64,000 nt of DNA from Rhizobium sp. P38BS-XIX. GTDB taxonomy: Bacteria; Pseudomonadota; Alphaproteobacteria; Rhizobiales; Rhizobiaceae. The notes under the pieces are model-generated. The model worked only from the letters and a program-made list of their open reading frames with translations, was not told the origin of the DNA and did no database searches. The position numbers and the translations under genes were made by a program. Location of the stretch: the NCBI RefSeq assembly GCF_012641435.1, contig NZ_JABAIJ010000008.1:1-64000 (forward strand), written 5' to 3'. Shown piece by piece: positions 53,392 through 62,551 of this stretch (the stretch's first letter is position 1; every line of letters begins with the position of its first letter).

Positions 53392-54231
53392 TCACGCCGG
53401 AAAATCGGCGCTCAGCGTCAATTCAGCCCACTCGTCGAAGTTGACCCGCAGGTCATCCAGGCGTTTTCGCGCGACGGCAAGAGCCGAGGCGCCCAACAGC
53501 AGGCGTAAAGGCGGCGTGTCGGCTTCGTAGGCTGCGATGATCGCCGCTGCCGCGCGCGCGGGATCGCCCGGCTGGTTACCGGAAACGGATCGTGTCGCCT
53601 GGCGGCGCTTGCCGGCAGTTTCGGCATAGTCGTCGATCACAGTGGCGGACTCCATCATCGAACGACCGGCCCAATTGGTGCGGAAGGCGCCGGGCTCGAC
53701 GATCGTGACCTTGATGCCGAGCGGGCTCACCTCGTGAAAGAGAGATTCGGAAAGGCCCTCGATCGCGAATTTCGTTGCATGGTAATAGCCGGTGGCGGCG
53801 AAAGCCACGAGGCCGCCGAGCGACGAAACATTGAAAATATGGCCGCTGCGACGTGCTCGCATGCCGGGCAGCACCTGCTTGGTCACATCGATCAATCCGA
53901 AGACATTCGTTTCGAACTGGGCACGAACTTCCGGATCGTTGCCCTCTTCGATTGCGGCGAGATAGCCGTAACCGGCATTATTGACGAGGACATCGATCGC
54001 ACCGAAATGCTCCTGGGCCGTTGCTACAGCATGCGCGATCGAGGCCTTCGAGGTTACGTCGAGCGGCACGGCGAGGGCGCGATCTCCAAATTGAGCCGTC
54101 AGATCGTTCAGGCTCTCTGGCGCACGTGCCGTGACTGCGGCTTTCCAACCGCGCTTCAGGACTGCCTCGGCCAAGGCGTGGCCAAGGCCGGAGGAGGCGC
54201 CGGTGATGAACCAGATGGGGGAGTCTGTCAT
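53392..54231 (-). CDS. Short-chain dehydrogenase/reductase
   Basis: 279 residues from ATG 54231. NAD(P) motif T-G-A-S-S-G-L-G, N-N-A-G-Y-G, active site S with Y-H-A-T-K (Y-x-x-x-K), and V-E-P-G-A-F-R-T-N-W. The substrate is unknown; similar oxidoreductases sit next to LysR regulators in many proteobacteria. The LysR at 54629 is divergent and the Atu4866-domain gene lies between. Confidence 0.88.
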   Translation of the reverse strand: MTDSPIWFITGASSGLGHALAEAVLKRGWKAAVTARAPESLNDLTAQFGDRALAVPLDVTSKASIAHAVATAQEHFGAIDVLVNNAGYGYLAAIEEGNDPEVRAQFETNVFGLIDVTKQVLPGMRARRSGHIFNVSSLGGLVAFAATGYYHATKFAIEGLSESLFHEVSPLGIKVTIVEPGAFRTNWAGRSMMESATVIDDYAETAGKRRQATRSVSGNQPGDPARAAAAIIAAYEADTPPLRLLLGASALAVARKRLDDLRVNFDEWAELTLSADFPA

Positions 54232-54284
54232 ATCAATTCCTTTCAATGCAACTTTTGTCAGCGGCCGCGCGGCCGTAAGGGTCG

Positions 54285-54530
54285 TTAGCCGCGTTGGCGG
54301 CGCAGGATCATGCCGGCATGGTGGAGGGTATCGAGATCGACAAAGTCCCCATCGGCCGTAAAGCCGGTATCGTCCTGGTATTTGATGTGACTGCCAACGA
54401 CTTGATAGTTGCCGCGATAGGCACTCTTGCGGTTGCCGCGACCCTCGTCATAGCGTCCGTTAGCGAGCAGTTCGTGGCGGATATGCCCGTCATCGGTAAC
54501 CCACATGCCCACATAGGTTTGATTGCTCAT
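54285..54530 (-). CDS. Atu4866-domain small protein
   Basis: 81 residues from ATG 54530: Y-V-G-M-W-V-T-D-D-G-H-I-R-H-E-L, G-R-Y-D-E-G-R-G, Y-R-G-N-Y, I-x-Y-x-D-D-T-G-F-T-A-D-G-D-F. This is the pattern of the Atu4866 domain named from Agrobacterium, often found next to SDR genes under a LysR regulator. Cytoplasmic; function unknown. Confidence 0.82.
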   Translation of the reverse strand: MSNQTYVGMWVTDDGHIRHELLANGRYDEGRGNRKSAYRGNYQVVGSHIKYQDDTGFTADGDFVDLDTLHHAGMILRRQRG

Positions 54531-54609
54531 TCTGCTTTCCTTTCCGTTCGTGACCCACAAAATGTAATCCGCCTATTGGACGCCATCGAGTTGCTAATTC
54601 GAAATGATC

Positions 54610-54628
54610 TGGTTAGTAATTCTAACCA
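54610..54628 (+). promoter_or_regulatory. Inverted repeat over the LysR ribosome-binding site
   Basis: TGGTTAG-TAATT-CTAACCA, perfect seven-base arms, ending directly before the ATG of the LysR gene. It contains a T-N11-A core (TTAGTAATTCTAA), so it fits a LysR autoregulatory site that would also block translation initiation. No separate Shine-Dalgarno is visible. Confidence 0.5.
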
Positions 54629-55537
54629 ATGAGCGACGACTTCGAGGGAATTTCAGTTTTTCTGGCAATTGCCGACGCCCGCAACTTTCGTGTTGCCGGC
54701 GAGCGCCTCGGAGTTACCCGTTCGGCGGTCAGTCAGGCCTTGCAAAGGTTGGAGGATCGCGTCGGTGTCGCTCTGGTACAGCGAACGACACGCAGCGTCC
54801 GCCTGACGGAGGCTGGAGAGCGATTTCATGACATGGTCAGCGCTTCGGCAAGGCAGGTGAGCGACGCCATTCACGCCGTCCGCGAAGTGGAAGCCCGACC
54901 CTACGGCCTTTTAAAAATCGCCGCATCCTCCATCGCGGAGCGCTTCATCTCTGGTCCGCTGATCGCCGGTTTCATGGATGCTTATCCCGATGTCCATCTG
55001 GATATCACCATCACCGACGAGGAGTTCGACATCGTCGAGCGCGGATTCGATATGGGTGTCCGGCTCGGTGAAGTGTTGGAACAGGACATGCTTGCGGTTC
55101 CGGTTTCCGAAGCGCAGCGACACCGCGCGGTCGCATCTCCGCAATATGTGGCCAAGTATGGAGCCCCCCGACACCCGCGCGAACTGATCGATCATATCTG
55201 CATCGGCTGGCGACCGCGGCCGGATGCGGCTCCTTATCGCTGGGAATTCACCGAGGATGGGCGCGATTTTACCGTTGCCGTCGATCCGGCGCTGACAACA
55301 AACGATATGGGCATGATGATACGATCCGCCTTGGCCGGCGGCGGCATCACCTTCGGCATGATCGAGACGTTCGAATCTTACTTCGCAGATGGGCAGCTGG
55401 TCCCGCTGTTGGAGGATTTTTGCCCGCCGTTCGATGGCTTCTATCTTTACTACCCCAAGCGTCATCGCCAGCCTCTGAAGCTGAAGGCCTTTGCGGATTA
55501 TGTTCGAGCGCGTCGCAAGCAGTCGCTGAAAGGATAG
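54629..55537 (+). CDS. LysR-family transcriptional regulator
   Basis: 302 residues. N-terminal HTH with F-L-A-I-A-D-A-R-N-F-R-V-A-G-E-R-L-G-V-T-R and S-A-V-S-Q-A-L-Q-R-L-E. The C-terminal sensor domain (V-A-S-P-Q-Y-V-A-K-Y-G, F-Y-L-Y-Y-P-K-R-H) is of the CrgA/AaeR-like group. It probably controls the divergent Atu4866 and SDR genes. Confidence 0.9.
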   Translation: MSDDFEGISVFLAIADARNFRVAGERLGVTRSAVSQALQRLEDRVGVALVQRTTRSVRLTEAGERFHDMVSASARQVSDAIHAVREVEARPYGLLKIAASSIAERFISGPLIAGFMDAYPDVHLDITITDEEFDIVERGFDMGVRLGEVLEQDMLAVPVSEAQRHRAVASPQYVAKYGAPRHPRELIDHICIGWRPRPDAAPYRWEFTEDGRDFTVAVDPALTTNDMGMMIRSALAGGGITFGMIETFESYFADGQLVPLLEDFCPPFDGFYLYYPKRHRQPLKLKAFADYVRARRKQSLKG

Positions 55538-55710
55538 GAGAAATCCTGCCTGAGAAAATCTTGCACTTATAGGTGTGTCCAATTGCGGGCGGTGAACCAT
55601 ATAGTGTGCGATCGAGAGACTATGATCGCCTCGTTCAGGTGGTCGGGCACAGGCTTGGGAGGTTCGCCATCCGTAAATCCAAATTGATCCTTGCGCGCTG
55701 GACGCCCACT

Positions 55711-55893
55711 ATGCGAGCGCCTTCGCCTTTGACGAGCAAGCTGCCGTCCGGATGGAGCGCTGGCGAGGAAAATGCCTTTCGAAACGAAGGAAATTTTGCC
55801 CGCAATGTTGCGGCGCGGGTCTACTGGCGCGCCGAAGAGGATGGGACGGTTTCAGCCGTTCGGGATGTCTATTGTGAAGAAGGTTGTCTCTGA
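55711..55893 (+). CDS. Possible small hypothetical protein
   Basis: 60 codons from ATG 55711 (the same frame is open from a GTG at 55573). The TGA stop touches the ATG of the following lipoprotein gene. The sequence A-R-V-Y-W-R-A-E-E-D-G-T-V-S-A-V-R-D-V-Y is unremarkable and I do not recognise a family. It could be the 3' remnant of a longer gene. Confidence 0.35.
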   Translation: MRAPSPLTSKLPSGWSAGEENAFRNEGNFARNVAARVYWRAEEDGTVSAVRDVYCEEGCL

Positions 55894-56355
55894 ATGTTGA
55901 AGAAACTCAACCGCGGCCGCTCGACATGGAAACTTCGCTCATCAGCGCCCCATGCATATAAGCTGATGAAGGCTGCGAGATTGCTTCTCTTGTTGCCCAT
56001 CGGCGTCTTGGCATCGTGTGCGACCGGCCCCAACGAGATTGTCAAAGATCTCGTCTCACCGAGTGGACAATACCACGTCGAGCTTCGGAAATGTCCTCAG
56101 GTGGGATCGTTGACCTGGAGCGAGGAGGTGCAAGCCACGGTTCTCGTGGCGGGAAAAAGGGGTGTCTGTCACTCGTCGAAAGACGCCATAGCGCAGTTCA
56201 GCGTGAATGCACCCGAAAGCGCTCTCGAACTCGAGTGGATATCGGACACCCAGCTCAGGGCATGGCATCCCAAGTTCAATCCCGGTTATGGGCCGGAGCG
56301 ATACGTTTCCGATCCTGGTGATCCGGTGAAAGTGATCTTCAGACCGAAATCATAG
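55894..56355 (+). CDS. Small lipoprotein, function unknown
   Basis: 153 residues from ATG 55894, or 129 from ATG 55966, which gives a more normal signal peptide. Lipobox L-A-S-C follows L-L-L-L-L-P-I-G-V, so the protein is lipid-anchored. The mature part has D-L-V-S-P-S-G-Q-Y-H-V-E-L-R and W-H-P-K-F-N-P-G-Y, without a recognised domain. Confidence 0.65.
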   Translation: MLKKLNRGRSTWKLRSSAPHAYKLMKAARLLLLLPIGVLASCATGPNEIVKDLVSPSGQYHVELRKCPQVGSLTWSEEVQATVLVAGKRGVCHSSKDAIAQFSVNAPESALELEWISDTQLRAWHPKFNPGYGPERYVSDPGDPVKVIFRPKS

Positions 56356-56574
56356 TCTTGAAGAGATAGCTCGAATTGGAGAGCTGTCGCGAATGAGCAT
56401 CGTATTGATCGCGGCGGCTCTTATATTTTCAGACCACAAGCTCCGTTTCGGAATCTCAACTATTACGTGCTTTCGTCGGTGTTGGCTCGGTGGCAATTCC
56501 AGCACGCTCCGCTACTTTTCCGCTCAAGCGGCTCACCTCTTCGGCCGGTGAAATCAAACTCAAGGAATCGCAGA

Positions 56575-57027
56575 ATGCCAAATATGAAGAAATGGATGTG
56601 GCTGGTGTTGCCGATAGCGCTCAGCGCAAATTGCGTTGTTTCGACCATGGCATCGGCTGCCTTCACTCAAGACCAGACTTCATGCCCGTCGCAGAATTTC
56701 GAGACCTTCCTCACGGCGTTCATGGATAGCGCCCAGGTACAGAAAGCCCATACAAGCAGGCCGCTGGAGAGCACGTCCATCGATCCGAACGCTGAACCCG
56801 AGCCCGCGCCGGTGACAACGCAACTGGATGGCGCAGCCCTGAAGTTCCCTGTGATGCCGACATCCAAGAAGCAAAAGGCCGACGGTCTGGTTCGACGGAT
56901 TTCGAAGCTTGCCGACGGCGGAATGGAGGTGATGCTGGTCAAGCCTGATACCGATTACCAGCTTTCTTTCTCGTTCCGCAAAGAGAGCTGCTGGCAACTG
57001 TACAAGATGCAGGACGATTCGCTCTGA
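56575..57027 (+). CDS. Small secreted hypothetical protein
   Basis: 150 residues from ATG 56575, preceded by AAGGA. Signal peptide (W-M-W-L-V-L-P-I-A-L-S-A, cleavage near A-S-A). A DUF4348-like pattern is possible (N-F-E-T-F-L-T-A-F, F-R-K-E-S-C-W-Q-L-Y-K-M), but I cannot confirm it. Probably periplasmic. Confidence 0.6.
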   Translation: MPNMKKWMWLVLPIALSANCVVSTMASAAFTQDQTSCPSQNFETFLTAFMDSAQVQKAHTSRPLESTSIDPNAEPEPAPVTTQLDGAALKFPVMPTSKKQKADGLVRRISKLADGGMEVMLVKPDTDYQLSFSFRKESCWQLYKMQDDSL

Positions 57028-57244
57028 GGCTCTCATGAGGCATTGCCGGACACTTGTCCTACGGATCTTGAGCGACAATCCGTGCCGGCGATCTCACCTC
57101 ACCTGCGGGTCATGGTGCCGGCAGGTATAATGTCGTCCAGAAGAAGTGCACACGCGTTCGATTTCGAAGCGTGGATACAATCAGGGGTTGATTCCAGCCT
57201 CTGTAGGAGGCTTGTGGCGATACGGCAGTTCCAACGCTGTGGGC

Positions 57245-57877
57245 TTATAGCGCTGTGGACAGCGCTGATCTGAGGACCTGTGGTGTACCAAAGGGGCGGA
57301 AATGCGCAGGCAGGACCATGTCCATCGCTGTTACCGCGATGCGCGCCTGGAGCATCTGGATTGCAGCTTTGATATCGTCGTGCGGCAGAGCTACGATGAA
57401 TTCCTCCCGGTATTGCCACCACCGCATATCCAGGAGCTTCGATACGATTTCGTTTTCGAAGCGGTAGCGAATGTGTTTCGCCGGAACCCCTCCGACAATC
57501 TGATAGGGTTCGACATCCTTTGTGACGACTGCGCCAGCGCCAATCACGGCACCATCGCCAATGGTAATGCCTCCCATGATCACGACGTTATCGCCAATCC
57601 ACACGTCGTTGCCGATTTGGAGCGTAACCTCCTCTTCGGGGTAAGGCTTGGAATAGCTGTTTTCTTCGATGCTGCAAAAGAACGGATGGGTCGACAACCA
57701 GTTCGTCGGGTGGCGCGCCGCATTCAAGGTGCATCTACGGCCGATTGAGCAGTAGCGACCGATCGTCGTGTGACTGCGGATCATCGTCTCGTTCGCATAT
57801 GATCGATAACCGACCTTCACATGCGGAAATACATTGCAATTGCCCAGTTTAACGTGATCCTCAAGCAGAATGCTCAC
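57245..57877 (-). CDS. Hexapeptide acyltransferase (CatB/xenobiotic acetyltransferase-like)
   Basis: 210 residues. Left-handed beta-helix hexapeptides (I-G-N-D-V-W-I-G-D-N-V-V-I-M-G-G-I-T-I-G-D-G-A-V-I-G-A-G-A-V-V runs in the middle), G-R-Y-C-S-I-G, and a catalytic-type H-P in A-A-R-H-P-T-N-W. The C-terminal ~50 residues are less typical. The acceptor may be a sugar or a xenobiotic; it is not assignable. Confidence 0.85.
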   Translation of the reverse strand: MSILLEDHVKLGNCNVFPHVKVGYRSYANETMIRSHTTIGRYCSIGRRCTLNAARHPTNWLSTHPFFCSIEENSYSKPYPEEEVTLQIGNDVWIGDNVVIMGGITIGDGAVIGAGAVVTKDVEPYQIVGGVPAKHIRYRFENEIVSKLLDMRWWQYREEFIVALPHDDIKAAIQMLQARIAVTAMDMVLPAHFRPFGTPQVLRSALSTAL

Positions 57878-58048
57878 GATTGACCCTCGCGTAAGACCCG
57901 TTGCAATTACTAGATGATTTGCCCCGTCGCGCTAATTGCAGAAAATGAGCATTAAAAATGATATTGACGTACCCTGTTGTCGCTCGAGGATCCGGGCGAG
58001 ATTGACTCGCCGGATCGTAGTTGGATGATTGTGATAGAGCCACACAAG

Positions 58049-59230
58049 TCAGCCTAGCCTTTCTGTGCGCGGTGGAATTCGATGCTCCAATGCCAGAAAG
58101 GTCGTAAGCGTCACGCACGCGACGCCTGCGCCGATCATGACCATTGCAGTCCCGGCGTCGACAGTAGGAACCATCGCACCATAGGCGAAAGCGCCAATTC
58201 CCAGGCCAGCGTCGTAGGCAAGGTTCCAGGCTGCATTGACCGGATCGGCATCGCCGCGGTTGAGCATGAGCGACAGAGTGGCGTTCTGTTGGAGGCCGAA
58301 GGCAATACCAAGCATGGCCGCACCGAAAATGATGAAGAATACGCCATAGCCGCAGCCTAGCATCAGCGTTGCGGCGAGGCTGAGTGTGGAGCCGGCGATG
58401 ATGACGAAGCGCTGGCCGCGATGATCGCCAATCCGGCCACCGGCCCATCTGGCAAGCGCAACGCCGACACTATGAAGAAACATTGCCAATGCTGCTGTTT
58501 CAGCGCCTTTTGCGCCGCCGATGGCCAGTGCGGTGATCATCGCGCCGACGGCGGTCGCCCCGCCAGCCTGAGCAACGCCTGGCCATGCCATCGCCGCCCA
58601 GAACAGGTTGCGCAGGCGCACATGGCGTGCCGCCTCTTCGCGACCTGGGAATATGCCAAGCCCAAGCAAGGGCAGCAGCGCGCTCGCCGTCGCAACCAAG
58701 GCCAAACTCGTCGGGCCTATATGGACCAGCAGCCACAGCCCGGCCGGCACGGCAAGAATTGCGGGAAGACTGAAGGCCAGACCGTAAATTCCGAGAACCT
58801 CGCCACGACGGGAGGGGGGAGCAAGCGCTGCCGCGAGACCGCCTGTCGAGATGAAGCTAAGGCCGAGACCGAAACCACGAAGTGCGGAACCCACTTCGGC
58901 GAGATACAATGAGGTTCCAAACAGCATGATGCAGGGTAATCCGAGTGCCAGCGTAGCCAGCGCAAAGACAATCCGGCGTCCAAGCAGGGCAACGAGCTTG
59001 GTGGCAAGCAGTGTGGCACCGACGGTAGCGAATGTGGAAATCGTTGTCACAGCACCCGCGGCGGGTTCCCCGCCAAGTGCTGCGACATGCGCAGGCCCGC
59101 TCGAAAGTGTCAGATAGAACGTCGTGGCTATGCCGAACGTGCATGCTCCAAGACCGCCAAGCTGCCTGATGACCGCTGGCGTCAATCGATCGGCCCCTAG
59201 GTTTACGCTGTTGTCTTCGGCAACTGACAT
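58049..59230 (-). CDS. MFS transporter
   Basis: 393 residues, about twelve membrane segments; the loop 2-3 region reads L-L-G-R-R-I-V-F-A-L-A, and G-G-R-I-G-D-H-R-G-Q-R follows helix 8. Drug/metabolite efflux type. Divergent from a MocR regulator, which probably controls it. It is 20 kb from the siderophore genes, so a role in siderophore export is not supported by position. Confidence 0.88.
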   Translation of the reverse strand: MSVAEDNSVNLGADRLTPAVIRQLGGLGACTFGIATTFYLTLSSGPAHVAALGGEPAAGAVTTISTFATVGATLLATKLVALLGRRIVFALATLALGLPCIMLFGTSLYLAEVGSALRGFGLGLSFISTGGLAAALAPPSRRGEVLGIYGLAFSLPAILAVPAGLWLLVHIGPTSLALVATASALLPLLGLGIFPGREEAARHVRLRNLFWAAMAWPGVAQAGGATAVGAMITALAIGGAKGAETAALAMFLHSVGVALARWAGGRIGDHRGQRFVIIAGSTLSLAATLMLGCGYGVFFIIFGAAMLGIAFGLQQNATLSLMLNRGDADPVNAAWNLAYDAGLGIGAFAYGAMVPTVDAGTAMVMIGAGVACVTLTTFLALEHRIPPRTERLG

Positions 59231-59330
59231 GGTTTGGTCTCCTCGTTTGCTGACAGAGCAGATGTCTTGACGCGGCGACAGGTAGGCTTAAGATGGTCAT
59301 CAATACATATCCAGATCATGGGTATTTATA

Positions 59331-60725
59331 TTGACCAGTTTGTCGTTCGACCTTCTTTTGAAGCTTGATCGCGCGAGTCCGCTCAGCCTCGGCAGGCAGA
59401 TCCAGGCTCAGCTCCGTGACGCCATTCGCGCCGGCTCGCTGCACCCGGGCGTGGTGCTCCCGTCGACGCGCACTCTTGCGACCGATCTTGGCATATCGCG
59501 GCCGGTGGTTCTGGAGGCTTATGATCAATTGGCTGCAGAGGGCTATCTGCTGACGAGGCCAGGTGCGCGCCCGGTGGTGGCCTATGTCGCCGCTCCAAGC
59601 TCACCGCCCGGCACGGCCCATGTCGCCACGCAGACTTCCCCCATCCGTTACGATTTGCGTTCCTCCACTCCCGATCTTTCGATGTTTCCCCGCAAGGGAT
59701 GGCTGAAGGCTTTGCGACACGCGATCGAGACCATGCCGGCACCGGCCTTCGGCTATGATGGCCGTCATGGCACGTCGGCGCTGCGGAGTACTTTGGCCGA
59801 ATATCTGGGGCGTGTCCGTGGGGTGATTACCAGTGCGGAGCGGATCATCGTCACCAGCGGTTTTGCCGAAGCGCGCGCGCTTGCCTGCGCTGTTCTGAAG
59901 TCCGCGGGCGTCGATCGACTGGGCGTCGAAGATCCCAGCTACAGCGCGTGGCAGACTGTAGATCAGGCAGGGCTGGCGCGGATCGCGATAGCTGTGGACG
60001 AGGATGGGATCGTTGTCGATGAGCTGGAGAGATCTGCTGTCCAGGCGGTGTTTGTAACGCCGGCACATCAATTCCCGACAGGTGTCGTACTGACAAAAGA
60101 TCGCCGGCGCGCGCTTGTCGACTGGCTGCACGGCCGGGGTGCCTATGCGTTCGAGGATGATTACGACGCGGAGTTCCGCTACGATCAGAACCCCGTCGGG
60201 GCACTGCAAGGTCTGGCGCCGGATCGTATTTTCTATGCCGGCACCGTCAGCAAGACGCTTGCGCCGGCGCTGCGCCTCGGATGGCTGGTTGTCCCGGCCG
60301 AGCATCTGGAGGCTGCAATGAGCGAACAGCTGCGGTGGAACGAAGGAAGTCCGCGCATCGATCAGAATGCCTTGGCGGCATTTATCGACAGTGGCGATTA
60401 TGATCGCCATTTGCGGATGATGCGACGCACCTATCGCGCCCGGCGGGATCTTCTGACGCAGCTGATTGCGGAACACCTGCCTCATGTCACGGTCAACGGC
60501 ATCGCCGCGGGTCTTCATGCAACGCTTTCGCTGCCCGAAGGCATCGATGAAGCAGAAATCTGCGCAGCCGCCGGGCGGCGCGGCGTGGCGATCGAAGGCC
60601 TGAAGAAATATCGCCTCTCCATAGCTGGCCCACCAGGGCTGCTTCTGGGATATGGCGGTGTATCGGAAAGCGACTTACGCGTGGCTATTCGTATTATCGC
60701 CGAATCGATCGCAAATTTCCGCTGA
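59331..60725 (+). CDS. MocR/PdxR-type regulator (GntR HTH fused to aminotransferase-like domain)
   Basis: 464 residues, TTG start. WHTH at ~10-75 (L-G-R-Q-I-Q-A-Q-L-R-D-A-I-R-A-G, L-P-S-T-R-T-L-A-T-D-L-G-I-S-R). The fold-I aminotransferase-like domain has F-E-D-D-Y-D-A-E-F-R-Y and S-K-T-L-A-P-A-L-R-L-G with the PLP lysine. MocR proteins sense PLP or an amino compound. Confidence 0.9.
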   Translation: MTSLSFDLLLKLDRASPLSLGRQIQAQLRDAIRAGSLHPGVVLPSTRTLATDLGISRPVVLEAYDQLAAEGYLLTRPGARPVVAYVAAPSSPPGTAHVATQTSPIRYDLRSSTPDLSMFPRKGWLKALRHAIETMPAPAFGYDGRHGTSALRSTLAEYLGRVRGVITSAERIIVTSGFAEARALACAVLKSAGVDRLGVEDPSYSAWQTVDQAGLARIAIAVDEDGIVVDELERSAVQAVFVTPAHQFPTGVVLTKDRRRALVDWLHGRGAYAFEDDYDAEFRYDQNPVGALQGLAPDRIFYAGTVSKTLAPALRLGWLVVPAEHLEAAMSEQLRWNEGSPRIDQNALAAFIDSGDYDRHLRMMRRTYRARRDLLTQLIAEHLPHVTVNGIAAGLHATLSLPEGIDEAEICAAAGRRGVAIEGLKKYRLSIAGPPGLLLGYGGVSESDLRVAIRIIAESIANFR

Positions 60726-60818
60726 TAGTTTTTCGCAGCACCGAGGCATTTGTGCTGAAGCTATGCATGGTCGTCATCATCAGGCCGATGGGCTACGGCC
60801 GGGGTCTGCAATCGCGCC

Positions 60819-61529
60819 TCAGGCCAATGAGCTGCGACGAGTAAGCCATGCCCCCCAAAACAGGCTGGCAAAGAAGCGCAATGGTGCATCGAAACCCGTT
60901 TCAGCAAGAAGAGCCGCGACTGCCTTCTCGGAGCGCGGAGGTTCGGCGCCGCTCAGAATACGATCCAGCTTCGCGCGAACCGCATCGGGTGCTTCTCCGT
61001 TCATGCGCCAACGTTCGGCCCAGGCTGCCATGAAGAGCGGCTCTGAATCATAGGCGCGGTAGTTTCCGGCGAGAACCAGCGGCGCGCCGAGTTTCAGACG
61101 ATCTGCCAGCTGCTGCAAAATATCGTGCTTGGCCTGATCCCCCGGCAAATGATGCAGGACGCCGATCATGATTGCCGCGTCGAAGGGCTCGGCCTTTGAT
61201 ATTTCCTGAAGAGTGCCGAGGATGAAATCGACCCTCGCTTCAAGCCCGCCCGCAACCACATTTGTGCGGGCGACATCCATCATGGCGGGCGAGGGGTCCA
61301 CCGCTACGAACTCCCATTCCGGGCCCAGTCGAGCGGCCGCGATGATTTCTCCCGCCGTCCCACCGGCTCCGACGACCAGAATGCGAGCGCGCGGTGTGTC
61401 CGACAGCGATGCCGACAGCATGCAAGCCGACAGTTCGTGGCACGCATCGTAACCCGCAAGCGCTATCCGGCTTTGGCGGCCATATTCGTCGGCGCGGGAA
61501 CGATCAAATTTGGCGGCGGAATTTTCGGT
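60819..61529 (-). CDS. Class I SAM-dependent methyltransferase
   Basis: 236 residues from ATG 61529 (upstream Met codons exist). SAM-binding G-A-G-G-T-A-G-E-I, acidic V-A-V-D-P-S-P-A-M-M, and post-II A-I-M-I-G-V-L-H-H-L-P-G. Substrate unknown. Divergent from an AraC regulator. Confidence 0.85.
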   Translation of the reverse strand, partial: TENSAAKFDRSRADEYGRQSRIALAGYDACHELSACMLSASLSDTPRARILVVGAGGTAGEIIAAARLGPEWEFVAVDPSPAMMDVARTNVVAGGLEARVDFILGTLQEISKAEPFDAAIMIGVLHHLPGDQAKHDILQQLADRLKLGAPLVLAGNYRAYDSEPLFMAAWAERWRMNGEAPDAVRAKLDRILSGAEPPRSEKAVAALLAETGFDAPLRFFASLFWGAWLTRRSSLA

Positions 61530-61630
61530 CATCTGATCCATCATCATTTGCATAGCGTCCGCTGACTGCGGACTGGTATTTCGCTTTGAACCAGCCTATC
61601 CGTCTTCAGATCACATTTCTGGATATTTAC

Positions 61631-62395
61631 ATGATCGAGCGTTCCACTGAGCCGCAAAAGCATGATCGGCTGGCGGCATTTCTGAGAGCCTATGGTTTGC
61701 GCGCATTTCCCTGCGACCATTGGTACGACGCAAATCTGCTGATCGTCGACGCCGAGGGGACGGGCGTGCCGACCCATTTGATCTATCGCCCGCAGGCGGC
61801 CGCAACATCATCCGAGGCTATGGAAGTACTGGCTGCCGCTGCCATCGATTTCAGCGGAAGCATGAACCCGTTGGTTGGGGCATTGCCGGGGGAGTTGCGC
61901 TTCGATCTCGCGTCCGAACCGCCTTTGCAAGGCCTGTCTGCGCTCATTGTCTCGGAAACCCGCGACCGGCGCTGCGGCGGCGGAACGGTTCATGCTCGCC
62001 TTTGTGAGGTTGTCGTTGTGCTCGCTATCCGAAGAGCGCTCGCAAGCGGGACAGTTAATGCCGGACTGCTGGCTGGGCTTGCGCATCATGACCTCCACGC
62101 GAGCCTCGTGGCGATGCATGAAGATCCGGCACGGCGTTGGCAGATCAAGGATCTGGCGGCCATCGCGGCAATGTCCCGCAGCCGCTTTATCGAAGCTTTC
62201 AAGCAAACGATTGGACAGCCGCCGGCGGCCTATCTCACCAGCTGGCGCCTAGCCCTGGGGCGCGTCGAGTTGCGGTCGGGGCGAAGCGCCAAGGTCGCGG
62301 CTGCTTTAGTTGGCTTTGGAAGTGCTGCTGCTTTTTCCCGTGCCTATCTCCGTCAATACGGTTATCCGCCGAGCCACGAATGCCGTCACGTCTGA
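61631..62395 (+). CDS. AraC-family regulator with cupin sensor domain
   Basis: 254 residues from ATG 61631; a TTG at 61586 is in frame. N-terminal cupin_6/AraC_binding-like sensor, then two HTH motifs (W-Q-I-K-D-L-A-A-I-A-A-M-S-R-S-R-F, and S-A-K-V-A-A-A-L-V-G-F-G-S-A-A-A-F-S-R-A-Y). Divergent from the methyltransferase gene, its likely target. Confidence 0.87.
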   Translation: MIERSTEPQKHDRLAAFLRAYGLRAFPCDHWYDANLLIVDAEGTGVPTHLIYRPQAAATSSEAMEVLAAAAIDFSGSMNPLVGALPGELRFDLASEPPLQGLSALIVSETRDRRCGGGTVHARLCEVVVVLAIRRALASGTVNAGLLAGLAHHDLHASLVAMHEDPARRWQIKDLAAIAAMSRSRFIEAFKQTIGQPPAAYLTSWRLALGRVELRSGRSAKVAAALVGFGSAAAFSRAYLRQYGYPPSHECRHV

Positions 62396-62551
62396 ACTGG
62401 AATTTAAATGCAGTTTTCTGTCGGCCGTGCAAAAACAAAATCGAAATATCGAACTCTTCTTCAAATTTTGAAAACTTAACCTTGGCTACAAGATAGAGTT
62501 GCATTGGTGCGTTACTGAGTTCTATTATTCTGGTGTTCCGGGGAACTTCGT

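Noticed and set aside
58049..59230. MFS transporter as the siderophore exporter
   Set aside because: It is about 20 kb away, paired with a MocR regulator, and its promoter lacks the shared 15-bp palindrome.
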